DNA from: Cheilinus undulatus
Lineage: Eukaryota > Chordata > Actinopteri > Labriformes > Labridae
Reading direction: 5' to 3'
Length of the DNA: 64,000 bases
NCBI RefSeq assembly: GCF_018320785.1
Contig: NC_054865.1
Coordinates: forward strand, 39,249,398 to 39,313,397
Made by a program: the position numbers and the translations under genes. The notes under the pieces were generated by a model. That model searched no databases and was not told where the DNA came from. It saw only the letters and a list, made by a program, of their open reading frames with translations. Shown piece by piece: positions 49,732 to 64,000 of the stretch (positions are counted from its first letter, which is position 1; each line of letters begins with the position of its first letter).

Positions 49732-50639
49732 TACAGCACCTATAAAAAGTATTCACCCCCTTGAATGTTTTACCTTTTTATTGGTTTTGTAAATTAATTA
49801 TTGTTACTAGAATTTGGCTTTTTTGACGAAAAAAAATACACAAAAAACTTTTTAATGTCAAAGTGAAAACAGATTTCTATGATAATGATTTCAATTAATT
49901 AAAGATGTGCACTGAGTGACTGAATGAATATATTCTCCCTTCAAGTCAGTATTTAGTAAATGCACCATTGGTTACAATCACAGCATTGAGTCTATTTGGA
50001 AAGGTCTCAATCTGGCTTGCACATCTGGACACTCCAATTGTACCCGATTCTTCTTCAAAAAACTTGAAGCTCTATCACATTGCAAGGGAATTGGTCGGGA
50101 ACAGTCCCTTCAAAGTCCAACCACACATTCTCCATTGGATTGATGTCTGGGCTTTGACTCGGCCGCTCCAGAACATTCACCCTGTTGTCTTTAAACCATT
50201 TCTGTGTAGCTTTTGTTGGATGTTTTCAGTAACCTTTTCTCTAAGTTGCTTGCAGTGTTCTTTTGTCTACATGGTGTAATGGTAGCCAGAAATATTGATT
50301 AACCAGGGACTGGACTTTCCAGACACAGGCATCTTTATACTACAGTCACTTGAGATACACAGCACTCAGGTGATATACATTTTACTAATTGCGAGATTAC
50401 TTGCATCAATGGGATGGACTGCTGTTGAATTAAGTTACTTTACAGGAGAAGAATAGTTATGCAATCACTTATTTTCCTTTACATATTTCTTTGACTTTAC
50501 TTTTTAGAAATCTGTTTTCATTTTCACATTAAAGAGTTTTTCTAATGTAAAAAAGCCTAGTCATATTGATCATGCTTGATTTATAGAATCGAAAAAAGGG
50601 TAAAACATCCAAGGGGATCAGTACTTTCAAGGCACTGTA
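49732..50639. mobile_element. Tc1-type element, 908 bp, nonautonomous
   Basis: Begins TACAGCACCTATAAAAAGTA and ends in the inverted form of TACAGTGCCTTGAAAGTACT; both carry the TA target. Inverted subterminal repeats extend about 150 bases (AATGTCAAAGTGAAAACAGA against TTTTCATTTTCACATTAAAG). The interior has no recognisable transposase domain; the longest frame (about 100 codons) is unlike DDE enzymes. Confidence 0.85.
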
Positions 50640-51710
50640 CATTTCCAAGCAGTGTTGCCTTTTTTGTCTGGTTGCTTATATAGCAGTGTCAAAGACCGGA
50701 CAGTAATTAACAACATGGCTTTATCATAACGCCTGGCACAGTATGTCTCAAAAAGACAATAAGTCATATCCTGACACGTGATTGTCAGATTGTACTCTGT
50801 TACTTAATCTTCAACTTTTCCTGATGTTGTCTCCCAAACCACAGAGCTGAATCATGACATATGCAAAGCTGAGCCAGCAGATGACGATAGATCTGAGTGT
50901 CTTTATGAGAGAGTGTGCTGTGTGCACTAGATGTCCTGTTGTAAACTTGTCATAATGGGCTTGGAGTGAACCTGATCCCATTCTCAAGACTTAAGTCTTC
51001 TAAATCTAAATGCCCTGCCAAAACCAAAGCCAAAGTTTACCCTTTCCCAGCCATGGACAACGGCATTTTTTTCTTGGAGACCAGAACTTACATGGCTTTA
51101 TTTTGTTCCTTTGATTTCATTCAACTCCAGATCAAAACTTTTCATCTTATCGGTTCATTGGAAAATTCAAATATAAACTCTTCTTATTTCTGCTTTCCTT
51201 TAGTCTACAGTAGCCTCTAAAAATCATAAATGGTCTATGTAGAACATTAAATGATGGGAAAAAAATCACTTACGTTGATACAACAATGTAAAATAATAGT
51301 CAAAGTACAAAAGTCTTAGTTTTGTATGAGTATTTCAAGGGAAAGTCAAATTAAAATATTCAAAGGAGTCAATACACGACTGTGTTAATTTGCCTGATGC
51401 ATTTGAACATTAGCTTATTGAGGAGCATCTTTTTTAACTGCTGTCTACTGTTAGCTTTCATTCAAATGTCAGCAAATAACTACTATCTTCATCTATCTTT
51501 TAACTTGTGAAGTCCTAGGGCTGTATTTGTATTTTCATCCTTGTGAAACCATGGGGAATCGAAAGGAGGAGAAGTAGGTCTGTGACGTTCACTTAATAGA
51601 AACGCAAAGTACTTCAATGTTTTTTTATTTCACAATAGTTGGGGATTTTCCACCACTGTTTTATGAAAAGCCGTACTCTGATTAAGGGGTCAGGCCGTTC
51701 CCTCTTCCGG
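50640..51710. other. rplp2-fth1 interval, right part
   Basis: No gene or named repeat recognised up to the fth1 promoter. Confidence 0.4.
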
Positions 51711-51714
51711 GTAG

Positions 51715-51722
51715 TGACGTCA
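51715..51722 (+). promoter_or_regulatory. fth1: CRE palindrome upstream of fth1
   Basis: TGACGTCA, a perfect cAMP-response/ATF site, about 85 bases upstream of the IRE and so close to the transcription start. Factor use is inferred. Confidence 0.6.
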
Positions 51723-51759
51723 CGGTCCAAACCATTTGGTTATCCGTTGAAGTCCTAAC

Positions 51760-52040
51760 TGTGAGGCGCAGTTTATCCTCTCGATAGCGGACGGTGAAGG
51801 TTACCTGCTTCAACAGTGCTTGAACGGCAACCTTTCTACTGTCTTCCTACACAACTGGACGAGAATAATCGCCTAAGAATACCACCACCAACTTAAAACA
51901 TCATTTTAATCATCTTATATACGTTAGCTTGCTAAGGTATCTTCTACACGTTTAGCTTGTCAGCTAGCTGTTTGTTTTGCTAGTTAGCCTCACGTAAAGC
52001 GTTGCGACCTCCTTCCCAGAAGACCCGCCACAGAGACCAG
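51760..52040 (+). other. fth1: fth1 noncoding exon 1
   Basis: Contains the IRE and ends at GAGACCAG before GTAAGA (52041). The 5' end is approximate. The leader also holds GTTAGC/GCTAGC motifs (about 51,925-51,990). Confidence 0.75.
51799..51832 (+). promoter_or_regulatory. fth1: Iron-responsive element in the fth1 5'UTR
   Basis: TTCAA-CAGTGC-TTGAA (51809-51824) is a five-pair upper stem with the diagnostic CAGUGN loop. A bulged C precedes it, and the lower stem pairs CTG with CGG and GGTT with AACC. IRP1/IRP2 bind this hairpin when iron is low and block ferritin translation. Its place in the first exon, ahead of a spliced CDS, is as in vertebrate ferritin H genes. Confidence 0.97.
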
Positions 52041-53796
52041 GTAAGAGCATGTCTGTAAGCTTTATGTTTCTCTCTTATTACCCAGTCACTGACTGCCTGG
52101 CTAAAGGAAAGGAAACGTTTACTGCGGTTGTTTATGCCACTGGGCCAGCTGCAGCTACGGCCTTGACGCAGTTTGCTTTACTGCCTCTGCGCAAGGTGTT
52201 CAGTGCCAGACTACGTGACAAACGGCACAACAGATCTGACAAACAAAGCTCTACCCTGCTTTACCTTTTCTACTTTTTATAAGATAGAAACAAGCTATGA
52301 ATTGTATGATTTTATGTTTATTTATTCCTGGTCAAGTTATATAACTGATGGTAACGAGGTGGTGCCAAGCCAACTGACTGTAGGTAGTAATTAGGGCATG
52401 TGAAGTATGCAGCATGATGTGAACAGTCTCCAATGAAGGGATAGTTGAATTAATGCACTTTTTAAAAGAAAACTATTGTTTTCTGCTGTAAATTGTCAGT
52501 AAAAACTGTAGCTGCTTAGCAATATAGTTTATCTGCACGGCTAATACATACCATGTATGGTCAAGTGTTTTTCCCCTTTGCAATAATGAAAACACTTACA
52601 ACATAAAAGACCTCTCATCTGGGATTCTCACTGTAAACTACGGGATGTAAATATGTCGTCATTTAAATTTCAGGAGTCACTTTGGCTAAGACATGTCTAT
52701 CTAATCTTCGTTTCCTATCTAAATTTATTTGATAATTATTTTAAAGTATATATTCTTGTTGCATGTGCTGTGATAAATTTCACTATCTGTTGTATTATTG
52801 GAAGCAGGGCATTACATGTGTCAGAAATCATCAAGTTGGGGTATTTAACACCAAAACTGTCTATGTCCTATACCACTTGACGTTGACATTGCATTAAACC
52901 CGAGCATTCAGCTCTGTCCTGTGTACTGAAACTCTCACCTTTCATTTTTGACCATTTGAAAAATTTGGTATTAATTCTCTCAGTTCAGGTCTTAAAAAGG
53001 CCCTATAAAGTCTTAAATTTGTCAGTGAGTAGGAACCCTGTTAGGTAATTCCATAATTTTTGACACCACACGTTTTAAAATTATGCAATCTCTGTAATTT
53101 TAAAGCTGAACAGTACTTATAAGTACCACAACTTGAAAACACTACATCTATTTCATAACACAATTGTGTATAGAGTAGGGCTGAATGTGTTGGGAAAATA
53201 ACCTAGTTGAGATTTTCCCCATATATTGCAATTACAAATTAATATGCAATTTTTTCTTACGTTCTTCATTATGAGTAGCTATCAGCAAACAAGCTATAAA
53301 CCACTTAATATCATACAAAACACAATATTAGATAGATTTAACTAGGGCTGAAAATTTTGGAAATTTGCCATTATTTTCACTCAGTGAAAATTCAGAAAAA
53401 CAAGAAAATACCCAATGTTGTTTGCCAAGGAGTTCTATTTTTGTTGGTTAAAGTGATGGATGCCACTGCTTTCTTCCCAATTCTAATCAGACTTCTAATT
53501 TTCTGTTATCAGGACCATCAGTCAGGTTACATCTTATTTTTCAGTTTTCAAACCCTTTCATTAAGTTCAAACTTTCCTGTCATAACTTTACCAAGTGCAA
53601 GGTTTTATTTGTTGTTCTTCCTGACAATAATTAATTTTCCATCAATCAATTAGGTCTCTCTTATTTTAAGCATGTAGACTTCTATCATCTGTGCTGTTTT
53701 CTTACACACATGTGATGCAATGTTTTTGTGCTGTTTTTGTGTCTAGTTTGACTTTTTGTTTGTTTTGTTTTGTTTTGTTTTGTTTTTTCCAGAACC

Positions 53797-56627
<2,831 letters not shown>

Positions 56628-56872
56628 ATCCCTCCACATCACTTTTCCAAAAGCTTTCTTAATATGTAAATTTGTATCGCGCTTTCAAGTGTTTTCAAAA
56701 TATATAAAGCCATCTGCATGATAACAGCTAGTCATAGAAACCTCTTCTATTACTCATATTGTACTCTGCATTACAGTTACTTCATAGACCCCTGTTCCCA
56801 CAGCTGTGAGCCTCGCCTGTGTCATCACTTTATCTGTTGTGTTTTATGCCAGGAGTTGTTAAACCAATTAAA

Positions 56873-57302
56873 CAAACCCTCTGGATTCTGATCTTCTTGT
56901 CTTTTTTTAACGTTTTCTTGTGTTTAGAAATGTTCAAATCTGAAAAAACATCAAAATTTCCTTCTCATGACAGCTGTTAATTATAGCACAGATGGACTGT
57001 TTCACTTCCACTAATGGAGAAAGCAAAACTAAGATGCAGCTGCTACCTTTTTGTTTCAGTTTACACTTGTGCCAATGATGAGCAAAGGGAGAACTGTTTA
57101 CATTACTGATACCAAAATTCCAATCAAGATCTGACTGTTTTATTTGGAGTACTTAAGTGATGATAATCTATGTATCATGTTAATCTCAGTGTGAGTGAAT
57201 TGATAACCTGCAACTGGGTGACAAGTACCAAATGATGAGCGCCTGCTGCTCAGTTTGTAGGCAGGATTAGGAAATGACATCGGTTTATTTTGTGCTATAG
57301 AC
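56873..57302. other. fth1 downstream spacer
   Basis: Nothing recognised. Confidence 0.4.
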
Positions 57303-57810
57303 CTGCCTTTCTCAACCAGGGTGCTGTGGCATCTAAGAGCTCCTTAATGGCTCTGTCAGGGATGCCTTCATAATATATTTAGACAAGAATTATGAATATG
57401 CATATCATTAGCTATCCTGGTGTAATTAATCAGAGTTTTCCCATGTGCCTTTTCCTGAAATAACATCAATGTCTGGGTCAGCGATTAAATAGGCTTACAT
57501 CATTAGTTACACACTTCACAAGAAGAATGCAGTGTTGTTTGCCTGTTTCTCAGTTCAGCAGGTGAAGAACAGGAGGTCAACATTTGCCCTGTCTGCATCA
57601 TCTGAGACTCAGATTTCTTGTTAATAGAACATAACTGTCATGAGTTGCTGTACAGGCCTAACTGTCTAATATCCCCTGTGTGTGGTATACTTTGCAGTCA
57701 TAGGGATGTAGAATGTTTGTCTTTTTATTCATACAGTTTGACTGGTGGGACTTGGGATTTTTAACATTTTTGAGGGTGCCCTAACAGGAAAAAAAGGTTG
57801 AGAAATGCCG
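57303..57810. mobile_element. hAT-type nonautonomous element with exact target duplication
   Basis: Begins CTGCCTTTCTCAACC and ends GGTTGAGAAATGCCG, inverted copies. CTATAGAC is duplicated exactly at 57295-57302 and 57811-57818, the 8-bp hallmark of hAT insertion. 508 bp, no transposase. Confidence 0.85.
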
Positions 57811-57818
57811 CTATAGAC

Positions 57819-59288
57819 TGATCTGATATTCAATCAACACTTCCTTGGCCCAATGTTTGAGTTAATGTACTTTTGTTATTTGTATTGGACCACCTATGAA
57901 AGGTTTATGCAATGTTAAGACGTTTGGGGCTTTCCAAGCTATAATCTTAGAGAGTTTACACAAAATGTAATGGAAACTCTTGACTTCAATTCAGCCAAGG
58001 CGGTTTCCTTTGTTTTGTAAGTGTGGCTTTTTTTTTCCTACTTCATCTTTACTTTAACTCTGGGTAGGTAACTGTTGGCACATGGGTGTTATGGTGTTGC
58101 TATTGTTACTCCCTCTAGTGGTGATTAAGAATTATATGATCAACAACACTAAAAAGAAAATGTCAAAGTTGCCTGTTGTTATACTTTTTTAAAAATCTTT
58201 TTATAAATCTATTGACTCTTATAGAGTTAAAGAAAAAAATCAGGTAAATGCCCTGTCTGTTTATTTTGTAACAGAGTTGGAATTTAACTTTTTCATCTTC
58301 TTGCTACTATGGCAAGTGGATTTAAAAATCAAGTTATAGACTTTGTAATAAGAGGGAGTTGCTAATTTTAAACTGCTTTTTTCTGCTAATTTGTCCTGTA
58401 CTCGACCACACAGGCCTTGGCTGTGCTTCCTACAGTTACACTGTAAATTCATAGGCATTTCCTGTATTACAAGTTTAAGAATGGCTAAGATTTAGGCTTT
58501 TGTGCATTTTCTGCTGTCTCATGCTCGAATGCAGGCTTTGTTCAACTTAACTGGACCTTCAACAAGCAAGACATTAGTTCAAACATGCCTTTAGCAGATA
58601 TACTAGTTGCAGTGGAGAACTACACATGAAACTGAGTCAAACCATCTCAGCACACAGCTGCCTGTAAACATCTGACAGCGGCTGTGATACAGGGAGGAGG
58701 AGGTGGGGTTTTTTGGTCAGTGACCATGTAGGTCCACTTGGCTTTCCTCATAAATTTAATAGGAACAAGCAGAAAAAGGAGCTCATTTTATGTTGTTTAC
58801 CAAAATCACTTATTTGGGTTAGGATACTTTTACTTGCCTGTTCTAGTGGCCTGTAAAATGGAGAAAATTTGCCTGACGCTGCACAAAAATGTCAGCATTT
58901 GGCTGGTGGCATGTGCTATTTCCCACCCTGCTTTTTATGTGAAAATGTTTCATGAGATTAATTTACTGTAAGACAATCTTTGAGTTTAATGTCAAAGAAA
59001 ACATGTTTGGTTATTTCAGTACCTCAGCCATGATTAAAAAGTATACCATATAAAAAACTTAATTTTAGCTTTTTTCCCCCAAAATTCTGTTAAACAACAG
59101 TGTTTTCATCCAGGAATCTGCACTGATATGGTAAAAACCTGATTTTAAGATCATGCAAATATGTTACAGCTGTCAAACGATTAAAATTTTCATTTGCAAT
59201 TAATCTCAGAATTTCTGTAGTTAATCATGATTAATTTCCTTTTCTTGAATTTTGATACATTTACAAAAAACTTTTTTTTTCTTTGATG
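57819..59288. other. Anonymous spacer
   Basis: No gene recognised. A decayed GATTAAAATTTTCATTTGCA-type repeat common in fish lies at about 59,165-59,235. Confidence 0.4.
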
Positions 59289-59299
59289 TTGAATTTTTT

Positions 59300-59470
59300 C
59301 GGGGGAGGCATTTTTGTGCCTTTATTTGATAGAGGAGGACAGTGGATAGAGTCAGAAACAGGGACGAGAGTGGGGGGGAGACACGTGGTAAAGGGCCCCA
59401 GGCCAGATTTGAACCTGGGCCATCCGCGTACATGGGGCACACCTTAAACCACTAGGTGCACCTGCACCCC
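59300..59470 (-). mobile_element. tRNA-derived SINE, second copy
   Basis: Reverse-strand copy of the fth1-intron SINE: body text GGCACAAAAATGCC near the left edge, B box complement GGATTTGAACC-like at 59,405-59,416, and A box side at the right. TTGAATTTTT flanks both ends (59289-59298 and 59476-59485). Confidence 0.8.
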
Positions 59471-59637
59471 TCGTATTGAATTTTTGTACCACCTTAAACT
59501 AAGAGTAACTGACCTGTTAGGATACTAACCTGACATGATCTGGGAAAGCTTCAATGGGAAACGTTTGAGAAAAGGGAGAGGCTTTGAAAAAAACTCGGAG
59601 GGTGATTGGATGAATGTTCTGTCTGTCACATCTCTAC

Positions 59638-59740
59638 GGGCCAATCAGAGCAACAAAACACGTGACATAGCCGCTATCCAGCTGCGGGTGTGCAGCTACT
59701 GAGGAATAACGCGAAACATGGCAACTATAGACATGTAAGT
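59638..59740 (+). promoter_or_regulatory. Promoter-like block with a possible first coding exon
   Basis: CCAATCAGAG (59641) and CACGTGAC (59659-59666, E-box/CLEAR-type) precede an ATG at 59718 (CGAAACATGG, good context) that reads MATID and then meets a perfect donor (AT then GTAAGT, exon end 59734). No matching downstream exon was found in the window. It may be a first exon of an unseen + strand gene, or a repeated transposon promoter; a similar CTGATTGGTCCTGTCAC lies at 59,944. Confidence 0.3.
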
Positions 59741-60739
59741 ACTCGACTTTTGTCGTTTTTGAAAAGAAAACAACTCACTTCTGTTCTTTGTTCTTCTTTG
59801 AATGAAGAAATGTCGTCAAGTTCTAATAAAACTGTCTCTTTAGCAGCATCCATGCTAATCTCTTCCTCTATAACTGCACCAGCTCTTGCTGCTGCTTGTT
59901 TATGTCACGACTCTGCTGCGCCTGAAAGTACTGCTCCTCGTCGCTGATTGGTCCTGTCACTTTCTAACTGGACCCAAACGGTTCAGATAAGAGCTCTGCA
60001 AGATGGATTCGCCAGTGAAAAACAAGGAAACAGGCATATCCATCTGCTTTGCAAGGTTATTAGGATACAGCTCTTATTTTGAAAGAAAATATGGAACATT
60101 AAGTGGATAGAAGTTTGTTTATATACCATTTATGGTTGTACTTTGTCATTGAGTCTTTTGGATACTTACACTTGGAATATCTTGTGTACAATATTACCCA
60201 CAATCCAAAGTGGCAGACTGGTTTAAATATTACTCTACCCATGAGGCTCTTTTATGGCTGCAGTAGTAAAAGTTATGGAAAATTCAAAACTTAGTCTGTT
60301 AAATAGAGAATAATTATGAATTATTTCACATCCTGAAACTTAATTTTACTTAACCACAAAAACTTATGGATTGAAAAGGAAATAAGGGAACAGCAGAAAA
60401 AATGTTTGACATCAGCCCTGTGACTGCAGGGAGATGCTGAAGTGGCTTAACCAAAGTGTTCTGACGGGGACAATAAAGCATGTGACTAAAGCACTGATTA
60501 TAGACCTCAATGATCAAAAAATTTCCAAAATAATTTATATTAATGAAATAGCTTCATTGTATCACCTTTCTGTACTGAATGTGAAATCATACCGAACTAT
60601 ATCTTTAGTTCTTAAAGTGTTTATAAGTCGAATTGTTCCCTTTCTGTAGCTCATACAACGCTGTTATCCAGCTGCAGATCAGTGAAGGATGCTGACACAA
60701 AACTTGACACTGAATATCTGAAACTCACACAACTCTGTC
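59741..60739. other. Spacer between the promoter-like block and the mcee 3' end
   Basis: Only short frames. 59,741-60,010 may belong with the promoter-like block; the remainder is anonymous. Confidence 0.35.
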
Positions 60740-60939
60740 ATTTATTCCCAACACAACGGAAAGTAAATAATTGCCCTAAAACATGACTTTAAAGGCACCT
60801 TTTTGAAATGTGAAGAGCAAAATCCAAGTGCTACAAAGAAAAAAAACAATAATAAAGTTATCATGATGTTTTTCAAACTGACTGTGGATCATATGAAAGT
60901 TAATTAAGAAGGTGACAGTTCCAGTCAGACGGATGTTCT

Positions 60940-61092
60940 TCATGCCTCCTCCAGCTCCACCAGCACCCCATCACAGTCTTTAGGATGGAGAAACATCACT
61001 GGTTTCCCATGAGCTCCTATCCGAGGTTCAGCTGACAGAGTTCTGATGTTCTTTGCTTTCAGGTCGGCTATTGCTGCGTTAATGTCGTCCAC
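60940..61092 (-). CDS. mcee: mcee last exon with stop
   Basis: Fifty codons, VDDINAAIADLKAKNIRTLS through GAHGKPVMFLHPKDCDG to VELEEA, then TGA. Acceptor GGTTGCAG. Confidence 0.96.
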   Translation of the reverse strand: MDDINAAIADLKAKNIRTLSAEPRIGAHGKPVMFLHPKDCDGVLVELEEA

Positions 61093-63521
61093 CTGCAACC
61101 ACAAAGAAAACTGTTAATTATTCTTCTGATTTATCCGCTCTATTTAGCAGATAAATGCCCTGCCTTTGACTATTTGATTCACAGTCTTTGTGCACCTGTT
61201 GGTTATCCCTTTCACTTATTTAGGGGCTTGTAAACCAGTGATGATATTCTGGGTTTTAATAATCTATGATTCACAAATCTGTTGGTTTGTCTCACTTTTT
61301 TTTACAGGGCTTTGGCTTACATTAAACAATCCATAATAGCAGACAAAGACAAGAATCCAATTTACAGCTATAACACTGATTTTATCAAACTATTCTGGCT
61401 GTTTCCAGCCATTCAATGGAGGGCATTACAAAATCAAAAAGAAAACTTTATCTCCTGCACCAAGTTTATAATGGTTTTGGATTTTCATTAGTTTTTATTT
61501 TTATTTAGTTAATACCTTTTGTTTTAGATTTCAAGTTCGTTTTTATTAGTTTTTCCTGCTGGTTTCTTAGTTTAGTTTTGTTTAAATTCTGACAAAAAAA
61601 ACCTTTGTTTTATTTTAGTTTTCATTAATTTTAGTGTTGGGTTTTTTTTTCTGCAATGTGGGACACCGGTCAGGGGCCAGACCCGAAAGGGCTCTTCACT
61701 CTTCATTTTACTTATTCAAATTTGATGTATGTATACAACTCAAGACCTAAAATTAACCATAGTGTGAAGTATAAACTAAGGAGATTTTGTCTCTGATTTT
61801 ATTTCATTTTAGTTAATTTTGTCAGCACAGAATTAAGTTTTAGTTATTTTTTGTTTTTCCCCATAAAGCTAAGTTTTTCATTTAGTTTCAGTTAACTAAA
61901 ATGATTTTCATATTTTAGTCTTAGTTATTTAGTTAGTTTTAGTTAACTATAATAACCCTGTCCTGCACTCTCTCCATCACAGGAACACAGTTTGCAACAC
62001 AATGTTCAAAATTCATAGAAACTTGTCTCCGCAGAAGAAGCACACATGTAAATAATCGAATTAACAGGGGAGGAAAATACATTTTGAAATCAGTACTTTT
62101 ACATCTACTTCAGAAAGTTCTACCAAGAGTAACTGTACTTGTACCTGAGTGCTAACTCTTGTACTCTTCCACCTTTGTTGGCTACACAGTAGCACATAGA
62201 GAAAGAATTATTCCACATCGAATAAAAAAAAAAAAAGCTGATGACTTCTGGGATTTTTTCAGTCATGTTTCTGGTGGATTGTTGTTGTTTTTGATGTGAG
62301 ACACATTTGTGCCATGCATGATGTTATCCACTGAGTTAGAAACCCCACCTGTGACTTCAGGTGTCCCTACGTGGTGCACAGGGAATATTCTTCGCCAGTA
62401 TGCATGCTATGCTTGCAATTAGGTTGACTCTGCTGTGTTTTTTCCAGAAAAGACCAACCCTGCCACAGATTTTCCAAAGTTACTGCAGCTCTGTCATATT
62501 GTAAATGATTTCTTTCAAAAGTGCGTTAACTATATGTAGGGTGGCCCAGTACAGACACTTTTAAAGTGTTAAATTAAACTCTATATGAGTTGAATTAATA
62601 CTGACAATTTTGCTCTCTATTTGACTTTATTATAGAGGTGTGACTTTACCTGAACAACCTGGTTGAAGATCGATTCAATTGTTGTTCTCCCCAATAAAGA
62701 AAGATCCTTTTACAGCACAGCTCCTCAGTAGCTACTCAGTATTTAAAGTAAACTTTAAATTCAATATTTTTTTATTTTACTTGAGTAGATTAATAGACCA
62801 GTACTTCTACTTCTTCTGAAGAACATTTTAACGTTTGTATCTGTACTTTAACTTAAGTACAGTAGTCATAAATGTTTTCCACCTCAGCAAATGAACAAAC
62901 CTTTTTTGTGTTTAGCTTCTTTGTTTCACAATACTGGTATTTGCATGCTGGCAGGAGTCAGCAATGCCACACATATGCTTTTTCAGGAAAACAAGTCCCT
63001 TTTTTTCTGACAAAGCCAGTTGTGTAATTGCCCCTTTATAGACACCTGTGCAAATTCTGCTTTGAGAACTGAACTTAAAGTTCTTAATGAGCAACTGGTT
63101 AAAGTGTATCTAACAATACTAAGTACATCAAATGAAAAGTCTAATATGTGCATTAACTGCATACTCTTCATCAGTCTCACCTCAATACATATGTGGTGCA
63201 TCCCTCCAGACTTGTTTTTCTGTAAAAATCCAGCAATTGGACTCTTCTCCCCCAAAGGATGGAGCAGCTCCAATTTAGTGTTACTGAGCTCTACAAATAC
63301 TGTGTAGACACCATGCTCCGGAAGGGGCACTTTGTCACTCACTGTGGCCCCCAGCACGTCTCGATACAGAGCTGTGGCCTTCTCCATATCTGGGACAGCA
63401 ATGGCAATGTGGTTCAGTCGCCCAAGATTCCACAGAGCTCCAGGTACGCCCTGACGGAGGGCTGCTGTTGTTGAATGTGCCCTCAGAAGAGAGAGACGAG
63501 AACATGTGGAGAGACATTTCC
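60940..63521 (-). CDS. mcee: Methylmalonyl-CoA epimerase, exons 2 and 3 (5' incomplete)
   Basis: Join, minus strand, 63521-63181 then 61092-60940. The enzyme interconverts (2S)- and (2R)-methylmalonyl-CoA in mitochondria, between propionyl-CoA carboxylase and the mutase. The visible part starts inside the targeting region (KCLSTCSRLSLLRAHSTTAA), then the glyoxalase/VOC fold: WNLGRLNHIAIAVPDMEK (first metal His), PLPEHGVYTVFVELSNTKLE, GGMHHICIE (second His) and GVLVELEEA (metal Glu), TGA at 60942-60940. The exon 2 acceptor TGTATTTCTAG leaves two bases (GG) needing one base from exon 1, which was not found in the last 480 bases and probably lies beyond the window. An in-frame ATG upstream of the acceptor (63552) is likely intronic. 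Poly(A) signal (complement) at 60741-60746. Confidence 0.96.
61093..63180 (-). other. mcee: mcee intron 2
   Basis: A/T-rich, with TTTAGTTTTAGTTA-type low-complexity repeats at 61,490-61,950 common in fish. No nested gene seen. Confidence 0.5.
63181..63521 (-). CDS. mcee: mcee exon 2
   Basis: 113 full codons after a split first codon; ends HHICIE before donor GTGAGA. Contains most of the first VOC module. Confidence 0.96.
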
Positions 63522-64000
63522 CTAGAAATACAGAGAGATTAATTATAGCCAAAGCTTTGCTTTACTGTCCTAAAACTAGTTTTGTACCCACTTTTCCTGT
63601 TTTTTCTTCCTGAAGCTTTATCATGTGAAAAAAAGTATTTTTAAGGCTACACCAAACTAATCTTTACTATTTATTTCAAAGTCTAAAACTAAGCTGAGTA
63701 TGGTGTTAACAGGAGTAGACCCGTCTGTTTTTTAGATGCATATGTATAGGTTAAAACATTGCTTGGCTGTGAATGGTTTAAAATGATGGAGTACTAAAGC
63801 ACAGTCTAGTATTTGTTCAGCTGGTATCAGATTCTGAGTCAGACCGTTTTAGAGTGTCGTGGACCAATGTTGCCATGTCAGATCATAGCTGAAGAAATCT
63901 CCAGGATAAACCGCATTGTGAACAAACAGAACTAACGTACGCTCTCCTCAGTCTACTGAACTTCCCTTTGGATAAGACATGTCTGATCGTAAAAAAATCA
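63522..64000 (-). other. mcee: mcee intron 1 (part) to right edge
   Basis: No convincing mitochondrial-leader exon on the minus strand; nothing else recognised. Confidence 0.4.

Overview
The window is teleost nuclear DNA, probably from a spiny-rayed (percomorph) fish. Five intron-containing vertebrate genes are recognisable, introns are short, and the spacers hold typical fish DNA-transposon and tRNA-SINE debris (Tc1/mariner, hAT-like, TTAA-flanked miniature elements). There are no bacterial or plasmid features. No gene product or system is outside known families; the novelty is regulatory.

Layout. (1) 1-10,800: no gene recognised. It holds a SINE fragment, Tc1-type debris, a 31-bp-arm hairpin, a ~200-bp-period repeat, a nearly complete dead Tc1 element at 7,370-8,954 and some complex sequence that may be conserved noncoding DNA. 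(2) ~10,800-25,400: bdnf on the + strand. The whole preproprotein lies in one exon (23,844-24,653). Upstream are features matching mammalian alternative 5' exons: an exon-I-type exon ending in ATG then GTAAGT at 11,352, an RE1/NRSE silencer at 12,081-12,101 with two donors downstream (exon-II type), a possible exon with a donor at 15,526, and an exon-IV-type exon carrying two overlapping uORFs with a donor at 18,822. (3) 27,951-33,829: lin7c (+), five coding exons, as in the human BDNF-LIN7C neighbourhood; a long A/T-rich 3' flank carries nested transposons. (4) ~44,993-48,101: rplp2 (+), with a TOP-like first exon. (5) ~51,700-56,872: fth1 (+), heavy-chain-type ferritin with a canonical iron-responsive element in its 5'UTR. 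(6) 60,940-63,521: mcee (-), exons 2 and 3 only; exon 1 was not found and is probably beyond the right edge.

The genes are not an operon. bdnf and lin7c form an old syntenic pair with synaptic roles (secreted neurotrophin; PDZ scaffold). rplp2, fth1 and mcee are housekeeping genes for translation, iron storage and propionate metabolism. bdnf control can be read most fully: several promoters feed one coding exon, one exon adds an N-terminal extension, one carries a neuron-restrictive silencer, one carries uORFs, and the 3'UTR looks strongly conserved. Comparisons with mammalian sequences are from memory, since no search could be run. Exon starts in 5'UTRs are not determined; splice junctions in coding regions are reliable because protein reading frames join exactly.
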